Assembly (NCBI GenBank): GCA_964520325.1
Contig: CAZFOB010000010.1
Location: 1 to 64,000, forward strand
DNA from: CAZFOB01 sp964520325
GTDB taxonomy: Bacteria; Actinomycetota; JAICYB01
Reading direction: 5' to 3'
Length of the DNA: 64,000 bases
A model generated the notes under the pieces. It did not search any database and was not told the DNA's origin. It worked only from the letters and a program-made list of their open reading frames with translations. The position numbers and the translations under genes were made by a program. Within the stretch, counting starts at the first letter, position 1. Each line of letters begins with the position of its first letter. Shown here in pieces: positions 32,301 to 40,936 of the stretch.

Positions 32301-33557
32301 ATGACGCTCGCGATCGACGGTGGCACTCCGGTCCGCACGACTCGGCTCCCGCTGGGGCGTGGCCTCACGGTCTTCGGCGACGAGGAACGCGACGCGGTGG
32401 TCGAGGTCATGGAGTCGCGGTCGCTCTTCCGCTACTACGGACCGAACCTGCTCAACAAGACCGAAGCATTCGAGGGCGATCTGTGCGAGCTGCTGCGAAC
32501 ACCCCACGCCGTCGGACTGTCGAGCGGCACCGCCGCCCTGCGCTGCGCGTTGGCGGCCCTGCGGATCGGCTGCGGGGACGAGGTCATCGTCCCATGCTTC
32601 ACGTTCATCGCGACCATCAACGCGGTCGTCGCCGCCGGAGCCGTCCCGATCTTCTGTGAGGTCGACAACTCGCTGGGTATCGACCCAACCGACGCCGAGG
32701 CAAAGATCACCGACCGGACGGCCGCCATCATGCCGGTGCACCTCGAGAACCAAGGTGCCGACATGGACGCCCTTCTCGAGGTCGCCAAGCGCAAGAGCGT
32801 CGCCGTCATCGAAGACGCCTGCCAGGCCATCGGGTCGTCCTACAAGGGCCGAGCACTCGGCACCCTCGGCGACGTCGGCTGCTTCTCCCTGCAGCTCGAG
32901 AAGAACATCACCTCCGGGGAAGGCGGTGCGCTCGTGACCGCGGACGAGGAGTTGTTCGTCCGCGCCGCGAGGTACTCCGACCAAGGTGGACAGTTCGTCA
33001 CAAGCTACGGCTCCGAGCGCGGCGCTGAGCTCACCGAACCGTTCTGCGGAGAGAATCTCCGCATGACCGAGATCGCCGGCGCCATCGCAGGTGCGCAACT
33101 GAAGAAGCTCCCGGCGCTCATCGAGCGTTCACGCACCAACCGCCGCAAGATCCTGGGCGCACTCGGCGCCATCGACGGCCTCGAGCTCCGCGCGTCCCAC
33201 GATCCGGACGGCGACGGTGGATCGTCGATCACGTGGTTCCTGCCGACCCCAGATCTCGCGAAGCGATCCATGGGAGCACTACGCGCGGAAGGCGTCCCGT
33301 GCGTGCAGTTCTACAACGGCGAACCGGTGTACCTGACGCCCTCAGTCATCGCGAAGCGCACGCCGACGAACAAGGGTGGGCCGTGGCACTGCGCCGAGCA
33401 CCCGACCGACGTGAGGTATGAGAAGGGACTGTGCCCGCGCACCGAGGAGTTGGTTGCGCGCAATCTCACGGTCGGTGTCGGAGCAGCGTTCTCGCCGGCG
33501 GACTGCGAAGACGTCGCCACAGCGGTCGCCAAGGTCGCCCGGCACCTTTTATCGTGA
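32301..33557 (+). CDS. DegT/DnrJ/EryC1/StrS-family aminotransferase
   Basis: 418 residues from ATG 32301. PLP-dependent sugar-aminotransferase features: LSSGTAALRCALAAL, EVIVPCFTFIATINAVVAAG, VIEDACQAIGSSYKG and the Schiff-base lysine in LQLEKNITSGEGG (Lys201). Members add or remove amino groups on nucleotide or free sugars. It is the first gene of a four-gene unit with overlaps: the stop overlaps the Gfo/Idh start (GTGA). Confidence 0.9.
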   Translation: MTLAIDGGTPVRTTRLPLGRGLTVFGDEERDAVVEVMESRSLFRYYGPNLLNKTEAFEGDLCELLRTPHAVGLSSGTAALRCALAALRIGCGDEVIVPCFTFIATINAVVAAGAVPIFCEVDNSLGIDPTDAEAKITDRTAAIMPVHLENQGADMDALLEVAKRKSVAVIEDACQAIGSSYKGRALGTLGDVGCFSLQLEKNITSGEGGALVTADEELFVRAARYSDQGGQFVTSYGSERGAELTEPFCGENLRMTEIAGAIAGAQLKKLPALIERSRTNRRKILGALGAIDGLELRASHDPDGDGGSSITWFLPTPDLAKRSMGALRAEGVPCVQFYNGEPVYLTPSVIAKRTPTNKGGPWHCAEHPTDVRYEKGLCPRTEELVARNLTVGVGAAFSPADCEDVATAVAKVARHLLS

Positions 33558-34546
33558 CGGTTCATCTCGGCATCATCGGCTGCGGATCGATCGCCCGGCG
33601 CACCCACGTCCCCGCGTTCGCGGCCGCACGAGGTGTGGAGATCGTCGCGTTCGCCTCGCGCTCCCGCTCGTCGGCAGAAGCCGCATCCACCGAATGTGGC
33701 GGGGATGGAAGCGAGCGCGTCTTCGACCATTGGCAGGACGTCGTCACCCTGGACGACGTCGATGCCGTTGACATCTGCTCCCCGAACGCTTTCCACCACG
33801 AGCAGGCGGTCGAAGCGGCGCAGGCCGGCAAGCACGTGCTGGTCGAGAAGCCGATCGCGTGCACGGTCGATCAAGCCGACGAGATGATCGCGGCTGCCGC
33901 CGCTGCGGGGGTGGTGTTGCACGTCGCTCACAACCTCCGGTACGTCGCTCCGGTGCTCGCCGCGCGTGACGTCGTGCGGTCGGGACAGATCGGAAACGTG
34001 GTCGGGCTCCGCGCCGCCTTCGGACACGCGGGGCCGAAGGGCTGGGCTCCCGATGCGACGTGGTTCTTCGACACGACGCTCTCGGGCGGCGGGGCGCTCA
34101 TCGATCTCGGCGTCCACATCATCGACGTCGTCAGGTTCGTGGCTGGGCTGGAAGCCGTCGAGGTGTCGGCCATGACGATGGGAGCCCACCCGGCCGAGGA
34201 CGCCGCACACGTCATCGTCCGCTACGGCAACGGCGCGGTCGGCACGATCAACGCGAGCTGGGTCGCGCGTCCCACGCCCGACATGTCGCTCGCGATCTTC
34301 GGCACACAGGGGACGCTTCACTTCGATGCGAGAAAGGGTCTCGAGGCGCACGACGCGACCGGCGACAAGATCGACATCGAGCTTCCGGAAGTCCCCGGCG
34401 ATCCCTTCGACGACTTCGTCCGGACTGTGAGCGGCGAGGAGCCGCTCGGTCCAGCCGCCACCGGTGAGGACGGACGCGCCGCGCTCGCCATCGTCTGTGC
34501 TTCGTACGCGTCTGCGAAGTCCGGCCGGATCGTCGAGGTGAGTTGA
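33554..34546 (+). CDS. Gfo/Idh/MocA-family oxidoreductase
   Basis: 330 residues from GTG 33554, overlapping the aminotransferase stop by 4 nt; an upstream frame exists but lies inside that gene. The NAD(P)-binding motif LGIIGCGSIARRTH, the catalytic EKPIAC (lysine of the EKP motif) and GGGALIDLGVHIIDVVRF are standard. Likely an inositol- or amino-sugar-type dehydrogenase. The stop overlaps the next start by one base (TGATG). Confidence 0.9.
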   Translation: MTVHLGIIGCGSIARRTHVPAFAAARGVEIVAFASRSRSSAEAASTECGGDGSERVFDHWQDVVTLDDVDAVDICSPNAFHHEQAVEAAQAGKHVLVEKPIACTVDQADEMIAAAAAAGVVLHVAHNLRYVAPVLAARDVVRSGQIGNVVGLRAAFGHAGPKGWAPDATWFFDTTLSGGGALIDLGVHIIDVVRFVAGLEAVEVSAMTMGAHPAEDAAHVIVRYGNGAVGTINASWVARPTPDMSLAIFGTQGTLHFDARKGLEAHDATGDKIDIELPEVPGDPFDDFVRTVSGEEPLGPAATGEDGRAALAIVCASYASAKSGRIVEVS

Positions 34547-35673
34547 TGATGCGCGCCGGGTTCGGCTGCGCGCTCATCACACCCACACCTCCCGTCTACC
34601 TCGCCGGCTTCGGCGGACGCAACGAGCCTGCGGCCGACGTCCACGACGATCTCGAAGCTCGCGCGCTCTACCTCGAGGACGGATCGACATCTCTGTGCCT
34701 TGTGGTCTGCGATCTGCTCGGGATGTCCGCAGGCTTCTCGACACCGGTGCGGCAAGCCATCGCGGCGACGCTGGGTGTCGGTCTCGAGTGTGTGCTGACC
34801 TCGTGCACGCACACACATCAGGGGCCGAGCGTCATGGCGGGAACCGAAGCACTCGGCTGGCCAACGCCGGAGGGCTACGCGGAGATCCTCACCGCCGGCT
34901 GCGTCCAAGCGGCAGAAGCCGCTCGTCAACACGCGGAGCCGGCAACGCTGCGCTACGGACGCGCGCCGCTCCCCGATGGGTTCTCATTCAACCGGCGCGG
35001 ACTCCCGTACGTCGATCCGTGGTTCTCGATCCTCGACGTCCTCGGGAGCGACCAACGTCTTGGTCTGATCGCCAATCTGTCGATCCACCCCGTGTTGCTC
35101 GGTCCGATCAACTTCTCCATCTCAACAGATTGGGTTGGACCGTTCCGGCGCAGGCTCGAAGCGATCACGAGCGGAACCGCGATCCAACTCACGGGCTCTC
35201 TCGGCGACATCAACCCGACGCCTCCCGAGAAGACGAGCGACGACACGTACGAGGTGTGGGCGTCCAAGGAGCAGACGAGTGAGTACGGCAAGACGCTCGC
35301 GGATGTCGTGGCGAAGGCTATCGACATCACCGAGGAGGTCCCGCCGACGTTGTCGATCGTGCGCGCCGAGACTCACGAAATCGCCGTCGGAGGCACGCCG
35401 ATCGCCGCACTCGATGGAGGATCCACGATGAAGGTCGACTTCATCGAATGGGACATCGGCGGCATCCGGCTGGTCGCGATCCCCGGAGAAGCCTTCCATC
35501 TGCTCGGCCGCGAGATCTCTGCCGGGCGCGGTGACCGGGTGCTCCTGGCCGGCATCGCGCCGAGCTGGCACGGATACCTCCCCCATCCGTGGGGCGAGGG
35601 CTACGAAGAGGGCGTCAGCTTCGGTGAGGACTTCGCCCGCGAGGTCCGGGAACGGCTGACGTCGAGCCCGTGA
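34546..35673 (+). CDS. Neutral/alkaline ceramidase-like protein
   Basis: 375 residues from ATG 34546 (ATG 34549 also possible). It matches the N-terminal domain family of neutral non-lysosomal ceramidases: FGCALITPTPPVYLAGFGGR at the start, VVCDLLG, LTSCTHTHQGPSV with the zinc-binding His cluster, LSIHPVLLG, GSLGDINPTP and IPGEAFHLLGREI. Full ceramidases have about 650 residues; shorter bacterial members of this family have unknown substrates. In this cassette, hydrolysis of an N-acyl or acetyl amide in a glycolipid or amino sugar is a plausible role. Confidence 0.8.
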   Translation: MMRAGFGCALITPTPPVYLAGFGGRNEPAADVHDDLEARALYLEDGSTSLCLVVCDLLGMSAGFSTPVRQAIAATLGVGLECVLTSCTHTHQGPSVMAGTEALGWPTPEGYAEILTAGCVQAAEAARQHAEPATLRYGRAPLPDGFSFNRRGLPYVDPWFSILDVLGSDQRLGLIANLSIHPVLLGPINFSISTDWVGPFRRRLEAITSGTAIQLTGSLGDINPTPPEKTSDDTYEVWASKEQTSEYGKTLADVVAKAIDITEEVPPTLSIVRAETHEIAVGGTPIAALDGGSTMKVDFIEWDIGGIRLVAIPGEAFHLLGREISAGRGDRVLLAGIAPSWHGYLPHPWGEGYEEGVSFGEDFAREVRERLTSSP

Positions 35674-37436
35674 CCGAACTGCTCCTCTTTCCCAGGCCAC
35701 AGCACGTCGATCTCCGCGGTGGCGGGGCGGCGTTGGATTGTCCGATCAACGAACAGCTGGACGACGCGCAGCCCGAGCAGGGGTTCGAGCTCACGATCGA
35801 CGCCGGCGTTGTGACGATCCGTTTCTCGGACGACAGCGGACTTCGGTACGCACGCGGGCTGCTCGCCCAGATCCGCTCGCAGTCCACCGACGGACTTCCC
35901 GGCATGTTCGTCCGCGACCGGCCCGACTTCGGTGTTCGTGGCTACATGCTCGACATCAGCCGGGACCGCGTACCGACGCGCGAGACGCTGTCGCGTCTCG
36001 TCGAGGTGCTTGCGCTCGCGAGGATCAACCAGCTCCAGCTCTACACCGAGCACACCTTCGCGTACCGCAGCCACGAGGTGGTGTGGCGTGACGCGTCTCC
36101 GGTGACGCCCGATGACATCACGTGGCTCGACGGACTGTGCCGCACGAATGGGATCGAGCTTGTCCCGAATCAGAACTGCTTCGGACACATGAATCGGTGG
36201 CTGATCCATGATGCGTACAGGCAACGTGCCGAGATCCCCGAAGGCGGGCGTGCACCCTGGGGAGCGGAACTTCCGCCCTGGACGCTGGCCCCCACACCGG
36301 AGAACGCAGCCTTCGCTCAGGAGCTGTTCGACGAGCTGCTCCCGAACTTCTCCAGTCGGCGGGTGAACATCGGTTGCGATGAGCCGTTCGATCTCGGTCA
36401 AGGCGCGAGCGCGGACGAGGTCGCCCAACGCGGCAAGACCGTGGTGTACATCGACCACCTCGACCGCCTCGTGCGTCCGCTCGTCGAGCAAGGCTACGAG
36501 GTGCAAGTCTGGGGCGACGTCCTGCGAGACGATCCTGCCCTCGCCGCCAAGGTTCTTCCGGAGGGAGTTGTCGCCGTGCCCTGGCAGTACGAGCAACCGT
36601 GGCCGGAAGACCTCCGCCAACAGATCCCGGCGTCGACACTCGATGTGCTTGCCAGTCTCGACGCCGATCCGATGGGCGGGTTCCGCGCGCAACTGGAGCA
36701 GCTCGCCGGCATCGCGATCCCGTTCTGGGTCGCGCCGGGCACCTCGACGTGGAATTCGCTCGTCGGTCGCATCGACAACGCTCTCGGCAATCTTCTCGAC
36801 GCCGCCGAACAAGGACTTCAGTTCGGCGCCGGCGGCTACCTCATCACCGACTGGGGCGACAACGGGCACCACCAACCGCCGTCTGTCAGCTTCGGGCCGA
36901 TCCTGTACGGCGGAGCGGTGAGCTGGTCGCTTGAAGCCAACCGTGACCTCGAGGTCGCCGACGTGCTGGACACCTTCGTCTTCGACGACACGCAAGCACA
37001 GCTCGGCCGAACGCTCGACACCATCGGCCGCCAGTGGCGATCGACGGGACAGCTCGCGTTCAACGGAAGCCCGATCTTCCGCGCGCTCATCCCGCGCTCG
37101 ACCATGTCGTTCGGAGAGATCGATGCCGCAGCGTGCCGAACCGTAGTCGAGGTGCTCGACGAAGCGATGGCGGACATCGACCGTTCCTCGCCGGCGTGCG
37201 CCGACGGTGAGACGACGCAGCGTGAGCTCATCGCCGCGTCGCGGCTCGCGCGTCACGGCGTGTGGCGGATGCTTCGCCGAACCGACGATGGTGGCCCCGA
37301 CAACGCGACGCTCCGCACGGACCTCGAAGAAGCGATCGCCCTGCAGAAAGACGCGTGGCTCGAGCGCAGTCGTCCCGGAGGACTGCAAGACAGCATCGGA
37401 CGGTTGCAAACGACGCTGGCGGAGTACTCGACTTAA
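35670..37436 (+). CDS. GH20 beta-N-acetylhexosaminidase-like protein
   Basis: 588 residues from GTG 35670, overlapping the preceding stop (GTGA). After a small N-terminal domain, the GH20 barrel starts with FGVRGYMLDISRDRVPTRET; LARINQLQLYTEHTFAY and PNQNCFGHMNRW follow, and the catalytic Asp-Glu pair is in IGCDEPFDLG (D237, E238). The C-terminal 150 residues are helical. It lacks a signal peptide, so it should act on imported N-acetylhexosaminides. It closes the four-gene cassette. Confidence 0.85.
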   Translation: MTELLLFPRPQHVDLRGGGAALDCPINEQLDDAQPEQGFELTIDAGVVTIRFSDDSGLRYARGLLAQIRSQSTDGLPGMFVRDRPDFGVRGYMLDISRDRVPTRETLSRLVEVLALARINQLQLYTEHTFAYRSHEVVWRDASPVTPDDITWLDGLCRTNGIELVPNQNCFGHMNRWLIHDAYRQRAEIPEGGRAPWGAELPPWTLAPTPENAAFAQELFDELLPNFSSRRVNIGCDEPFDLGQGASADEVAQRGKTVVYIDHLDRLVRPLVEQGYEVQVWGDVLRDDPALAAKVLPEGVVAVPWQYEQPWPEDLRQQIPASTLDVLASLDADPMGGFRAQLEQLAGIAIPFWVAPGTSTWNSLVGRIDNALGNLLDAAEQGLQFGAGGYLITDWGDNGHHQPPSVSFGPILYGGAVSWSLEANRDLEVADVLDTFVFDDTQAQLGRTLDTIGRQWRSTGQLAFNGSPIFRALIPRSTMSFGEIDAAACRTVVEVLDEAMADIDRSSPACADGETTQRELIAASRLARHGVWRMLRRTDDGGPDNATLRTDLEEAIALQKDAWLERSRPGGLQDSIGRLQTTLAEYST

Positions 37437-37515
37437 TCCATCAGGGTGCCCTCCATTCTCGGCCCGTATAGGCGAGCAATCGTTGTCCTGGTCAGGAGGT
37501 CGAGGACGTCCACGA

Positions 37516-37989
37516 CTAGCCGTCCTTCGGCTTGGGCTCCTGGAGGAGGCACGTCCCCTGGGCCACGGCCACCAGCCGCTCCCCGCCCGGGGTTTGGGGT
37601 GTCCCCGACTGATTCGTGACATCGATACGGACGACGCTCGTCCGTTTCGTCATGGCCACGATGTCGGCTTGGGCCCGCAAGCGACCGTCGGTCACCGGCG
37701 CGAGGAGGTTGAGCTTGAACTCGGTCGTTGCGGCCCACCACCCACGTGGCATCACGGGATACATCACCGAGCCCATCACGTGGTCGACGAGCACGGAGAT
37801 CGTGCCGCCGTGCAGGTTGCCGAACATCGTGAGCAGGTCGGGGCGCACGTCCATCTCGGCCACGAGCTTCCCCGGCCCAGCCTCGGTGAACGTGATACCG
37901 AGGAAGTCGGGAAGGGCCATGCCGGACGGCGTATCCAGGAAGCCCTGCGCGACTTTCTCGTCGTACTGGCGGAACTCGACGGGAGCCAT
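37516..37989 (-). CDS. PaaI/YbgC-type hotdog thioesterase
   Basis: 157 residues from ATG 37989. The hotdog core has GNLHGGTISVLVDHVMGSVM (active-site HGG..aLvD) and AATTEFKLNLLAPVTDGRLR, both standard for acyl-CoA thioesterases. It likely hydrolyses acyl- or phenylacyl-CoA esters formed by the surrounding beta-oxidation enzymes. Short direct repeats (TAACGT) lie about 30-50 nt upstream. Confidence 0.9.
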   Translation of the reverse strand: MAPVEFRQYDEKVAQGFLDTPSGMALPDFLGITFTEAGPGKLVAEMDVRPDLLTMFGNLHGGTISVLVDHVMGSVMYPVMPRGWWAATTEFKLNLLAPVTDGRLRAQADIVAMTKRTSVVRIDVTNQSGTPQTPGGERLVAVAQGTCLLQEPKPKDG

Positions 37990-38166
37990 GGCGGGGCAAA
38001 CCTTACCAATGCCCTTGACGGCGGTGCTAACGTAACTAACGTCTTGATACTTTAAAGACCACCGCGCCGGCCGACGGACCCTTCCTGGGGACCGCACATC
38101 CTGCTGTGCGCGAATCTCTTTCCCCACCCGGGATCTTTCGACCGACGCACGACGAGGAGGAGACAC

Positions 38167-38919
38167 ATGTACGCAATCGAAGCCATCGGCTTGCGCAAGG
38201 GCTTCAAGAACAAAGGGCAGAAGGACGGCGGCCCGGGCTGGACCCAGGCGGTCGACGGCATCGATCTGTTGATCGAGGAAGGCGACATCGTCGCCCTCCT
38301 CGGGCCGAATGGTGCCGGCAAGACCACGACGTTGATGATGCTGCTCGGCGTCACGGAGCCCGACGAGGGCAGCGTGACACTGCTCGGCCATCCGCTCCCC
38401 GAGGGACGGACGGCCGCGCTCGAACAGACCAACTTCACGGCGGCGTACGTCGGGATGCCGTACAAGGTCCGCGTCCGGGAGATCCTGGACGTGTTCCGGT
38501 CCCTGTACGGCACCCGCAAACAGCGCGTGGACGAGCTGGTCGAGGCCTTGCAGCTCACCGAGTTCCTCGAGCGGTATGCGTCCCAGCTGTCGAGCGGCCA
38601 GCGGACACTTGTTGGCCTGGTGAAGTCGCTGATGTCGGACCCGCGGCTGCTTGTGCTGGACGAACCGACGGCTTCGCTCGACCCCGAGGTATCCGAGCGC
38701 GTGCGCGCGGTGATCCGGTCCGAGCACGAGCGCCGGAACTTCACGCTGCTCGTGACGAGCCACAACATGGCCGACATCGAGCGGTTGTCCAGGCGCGTGG
38801 TGTTCGTCGCAGCGGGCCGGGTCGTCGCGGACGGCTCGCCGGCCGAGATCCACGCGCAGTACGACACGACCGACATGGAGCAGACGTTCCTGAAGATCGC
38901 AGAGGAGGCTCGAAGATGA
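38167..38919 (+). CDS. ABC transporter ATP-binding protein
   Basis: 250 residues from ATG 38167 with a GAGGAGGAG site. Walker A is LLGPNGAGKTTTLMMLLG, the signature is QLSSGQRTLVGLVKSL and Walker B is RLLVLDEPTASLDPE, then TSHNMADIERL (switch His). It drives the ABC-2 permease encoded immediately downstream (ATGA overlap). The substrate is unknown; drug or lipid export is common for the family. Confidence 0.95.
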   Translation: MYAIEAIGLRKGFKNKGQKDGGPGWTQAVDGIDLLIEEGDIVALLGPNGAGKTTTLMMLLGVTEPDEGSVTLLGHPLPEGRTAALEQTNFTAAYVGMPYKVRVREILDVFRSLYGTRKQRVDELVEALQLTEFLERYASQLSSGQRTLVGLVKSLMSDPRLLVLDEPTASLDPEVSERVRAVIRSEHERRNFTLLVTSHNMADIERLSRRVVFVAAGRVVADGSPAEIHAQYDTTDMEQTFLKIAEEARR

Positions 38920-39773
38920 CCCAGGTTGCTGTAGCTCAAGAGCGATTCGATACCGGCGCGCCGAGCTCCGAGCTTCGACGCTCACTCCGGCGCGTGTGGT
39001 CGCTGTACAAGCGCCATGCATACGAGCTCCGGCACTCACCGCCGGGCCTTGTCGACATGTTGTTCTGGCCGGCCATGGACCTGTTGCTGTGGGGGATGCT
39101 CACGCACTACTTCGTTCAGACCAACACGGCGATCCCGCAAGCGTTCGGGTTCCTGATCGGCGGTGTGCTGCTGTGGGACCTGGTGTTCCGGTCGAACCTC
39201 GGTATCGGCGTGACGTTCCTCGACGACACCTCGTGGACCCACAACATCCTGAATCTGCTCGTATCACCGTTGCGTCCGATCGAATACATCGCCGGTGCGG
39301 TGGCATGGTCGCTGACCAAAGTGCTCCTCGGGTGGACGATCATGCTCACGATCGCTTGGGCGCTGTTCGACTTCGGCGCGATGTCGATGGGGCCGAGCTT
39401 GGCCTTGTTCATGGTTGCGCTGATGCTCTTCGGCGTCGCCGTCGGGATGATCGTGATCGGCATCATCCTTCGATTCGGACCGGGCGCTGACATCCTGGCC
39501 TGGGGACTCGCAGTGCTGTTGATGCCGATCTCCGCGGTGTTCTATCCCGTGAGCGCGCTCCCGGGCTGGGCGCAGGCGATCTCGTCGGCCCTGCCGACGT
39601 CTCACGTCTTCGAGTCGATGCGGACGATCATCGCCGGCGGCTCGCCGCCGTGGGGCAAGCTCTTCATCGCACTCGCGCTCGACGGGCTGTACCTGGTCCT
39701 CGGGATGTGGTTCGCGAAGTCGATGTTCAACCTCCTGCGTCGTCGCGGCTACGTGACGCGCTACATGACGTAA
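38916..39773 (+). CDS. ABC-2 type transporter permease
   Basis: 285 residues from ATG 38916. About six membrane segments, e.g. LVDMLFWPAMDLLLWGMLTH, GFLIGGVLLWDLVF, LFMVALMLFGVAVGMIVIGI, and the ABC2_membrane ending FYPVSALPGWAQAISSALP then HVFESMRTIIAGG. It pairs with the upstream ATPase as a homodimeric exporter. A strong terminator follows 12 nt after the stop. Confidence 0.95.
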   Translation: MTQVAVAQERFDTGAPSSELRRSLRRVWSLYKRHAYELRHSPPGLVDMLFWPAMDLLLWGMLTHYFVQTNTAIPQAFGFLIGGVLLWDLVFRSNLGIGVTFLDDTSWTHNILNLLVSPLRPIEYIAGAVAWSLTKVLLGWTIMLTIAWALFDFGAMSMGPSLALFMVALMLFGVAVGMIVIGIILRFGPGADILAWGLAVLLMPISAVFYPVSALPGWAQAISSALPTSHVFESMRTIIAGGSPPWGKLFIALALDGLYLVLGMWFAKSMFNLLRRRGYVTRYMT

Positions 39774-39785
39774 CGGACGGGGGTT

Positions 39786-39813
39786 GGGGGCGCCTCTCCC
39801 GCGAGGCGCCCCC
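39786..39813 (+). terminator. Strong rho-independent-like hairpin after the ABC operon
   Basis: GGGGGCGCCTC (39786-39796) and GAGGCGCCCCC (39803-39813) form a perfect 11-bp stem with a 6-nt loop. There is no U-tract, as is common in high-GC actinobacteria. Confidence 0.85.
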
Positions 39814-39860
39814 GTCGCCCCTCGTCCCAACGCTCTCCTTCCGTTCGGGAGGGCATTGTG

Positions 39861-39974
39861 CGCGTCCATCGAGGCCCCACCAGGGCTTCAAGGGACGCGC
39901 GCCACCACGCTGCGCCGCCGGCCGTTCACACGTATGCGTCCATCGAAGCCCTGGGGAGACCCCCAGGAACGCAT
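39861..39974. repeat. Two consecutive structured elements with a shared GCGTCCATCGARGCCC motif
   Basis: Element 1 (39861-39899) pairs CGCGTCC with GGACGCG and, inside, GAGGCCC with GGGCTTC. Element 2 (39934-39974) pairs ATGCGT with ACGCAT and, inside, CCTGGGG with CCCCAGG around a 4-nt loop. Both start with the same 16-nt motif. They lie between the ABC terminator and the AbiEi-like gene, in an otherwise gene-free stretch (39774-39991). Confidence 0.6.
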
Positions 39975-39991
39975 GCTGCTGTCGGTACCTC

Positions 39992-40936
39992 GTGCTTCGA
40001 TTCGCTTCCTTCCCCTCAACATGGGGGGAAGTCATCTCACCCGACGAACGGATCGCTGCTCGTGCCGCACTTCAGCACGGCGCATTCACCAGAGCGCAGG
40101 CCATCGCGGCCGGACTCAGCGCGAAGGCGATCAGACATCGGCGCGGGTCGGGACGGTGGATCGACGTCCACAGTGGGGTGTACGTGATGGCTGGTTCACC
40201 GCGAACATGGGAGCAGAAGGTGATGGCGGGCGTTCTCTCGCTCGGCCCCCGTGCTGTAGCAGCGTCTGAGACTGCCGCACGCCTGCACGGATTCCTGAAT
40301 GGCGTCGACACACCCGTGCGTGCCCTCCTCTCGAAGGGGCAACACCGCCGGACACGTCCCGGCATCGCCGTCCACGAGGCGATCCTTGAGAGAACCGACA
40401 TCCGGACGGTTTCGGGGATCCGGGTCACAGCACCCAATCGGACACTTGTGGATCTCGCCGGCGTCCGCAGCGAGCGTGGCCTGGAGGCTGCGCTGGACGA
40501 CGCCATCCTGCTCGGGTTGACCACGGTTGCATCGCTCAAGCGGTACATCGCCCATCGGCGCCTCGAGCACAGACCGGGAGCGAAGACCGTCCGAAAGTTG
40601 TTGGACGAACGCACACCCGGCGTTCCGCAGAAGGAGCTCGAGCGACTCTTCTTGAGGAAGCTCCGCGCGTCGCGGCTCCCAGATCCGGTTCGCCAACATC
40701 CGGTCGGCAAACGCCGGATCGACTTCGCATACCCCGAGGCGAAGATCGCGATCGAGCTCGACGGATTGCGCGATCACTTCTCGGCCGCAGCGTTTCAAAA
40801 CGACCGTCGGCGGCAGAACGAGATCGTGCTGGCCGGGCTCGTCCCGCTGCGCTTCACGTGGGACGACGTCAACGGTCACTGGCCTCGAGTCGAGGGCACA
40901 CTCCGCCGCGCGCTCGGCCTGCCAGAATCGGGTTGA
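39992..40936 (+). CDS. AbiEi-like antitoxin domain fused to DUF559 (Vsr-like nuclease fold)
   Basis: 314 residues from GTG 39992, the best in-frame start; the conserved part begins at residue 14 or so (VISPDERIAARAALQHGAFT). The N-terminal winged-helix of the AbiEi type (RAQAIAAGLSAKAIRHRRGS, GVYVMAGSP) and the central RTLVDLAGVRSERGLEAALD precede a C-terminal DUF559 segment: RRIDFAYPEAKIAIELDG, DRRRQNEIVLAGLVPLRFTW, with acidic and Gln residues of an endonuclease-like core. No AbiEii nucleotidyltransferase toxin is adjacent. Such solitary fusions are frequent in actinobacteria; function unknown. It overlaps the next gene (TGATG). Confidence 0.8.
   Translation: MLRFASFPSTWGEVISPDERIAARAALQHGAFTRAQAIAAGLSAKAIRHRRGSGRWIDVHSGVYVMAGSPRTWEQKVMAGVLSLGPRAVAASETAARLHGFLNGVDTPVRALLSKGQHRRTRPGIAVHEAILERTDIRTVSGIRVTAPNRTLVDLAGVRSERGLEAALDDAILLGLTTVASLKRYIAHRRLEHRPGAKTVRKLLDERTPGVPQKELERLFLRKLRASRLPDPVRQHPVGKRRIDFAYPEAKIAIELDGLRDHFSAAAFQNDRRRQNEIVLAGLVPLRFTWDDVNGHWPRVEGTLRRALGLPESG

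Noticed and set aside
35601..37622. 673-codon open frame on the minus strand opposite the GH20 gene
   Set aside because: No domain motifs, highly Arg/Glu-rich; the plus strand has the GH20 Asp-Glu motif and normal overlaps with neighbours.
37990..38045. TetR-type operator before the thioesterase gene
   Set aside because: The short TAACGT repeats are direct rather than palindromic and no TetR gene is adjacent.
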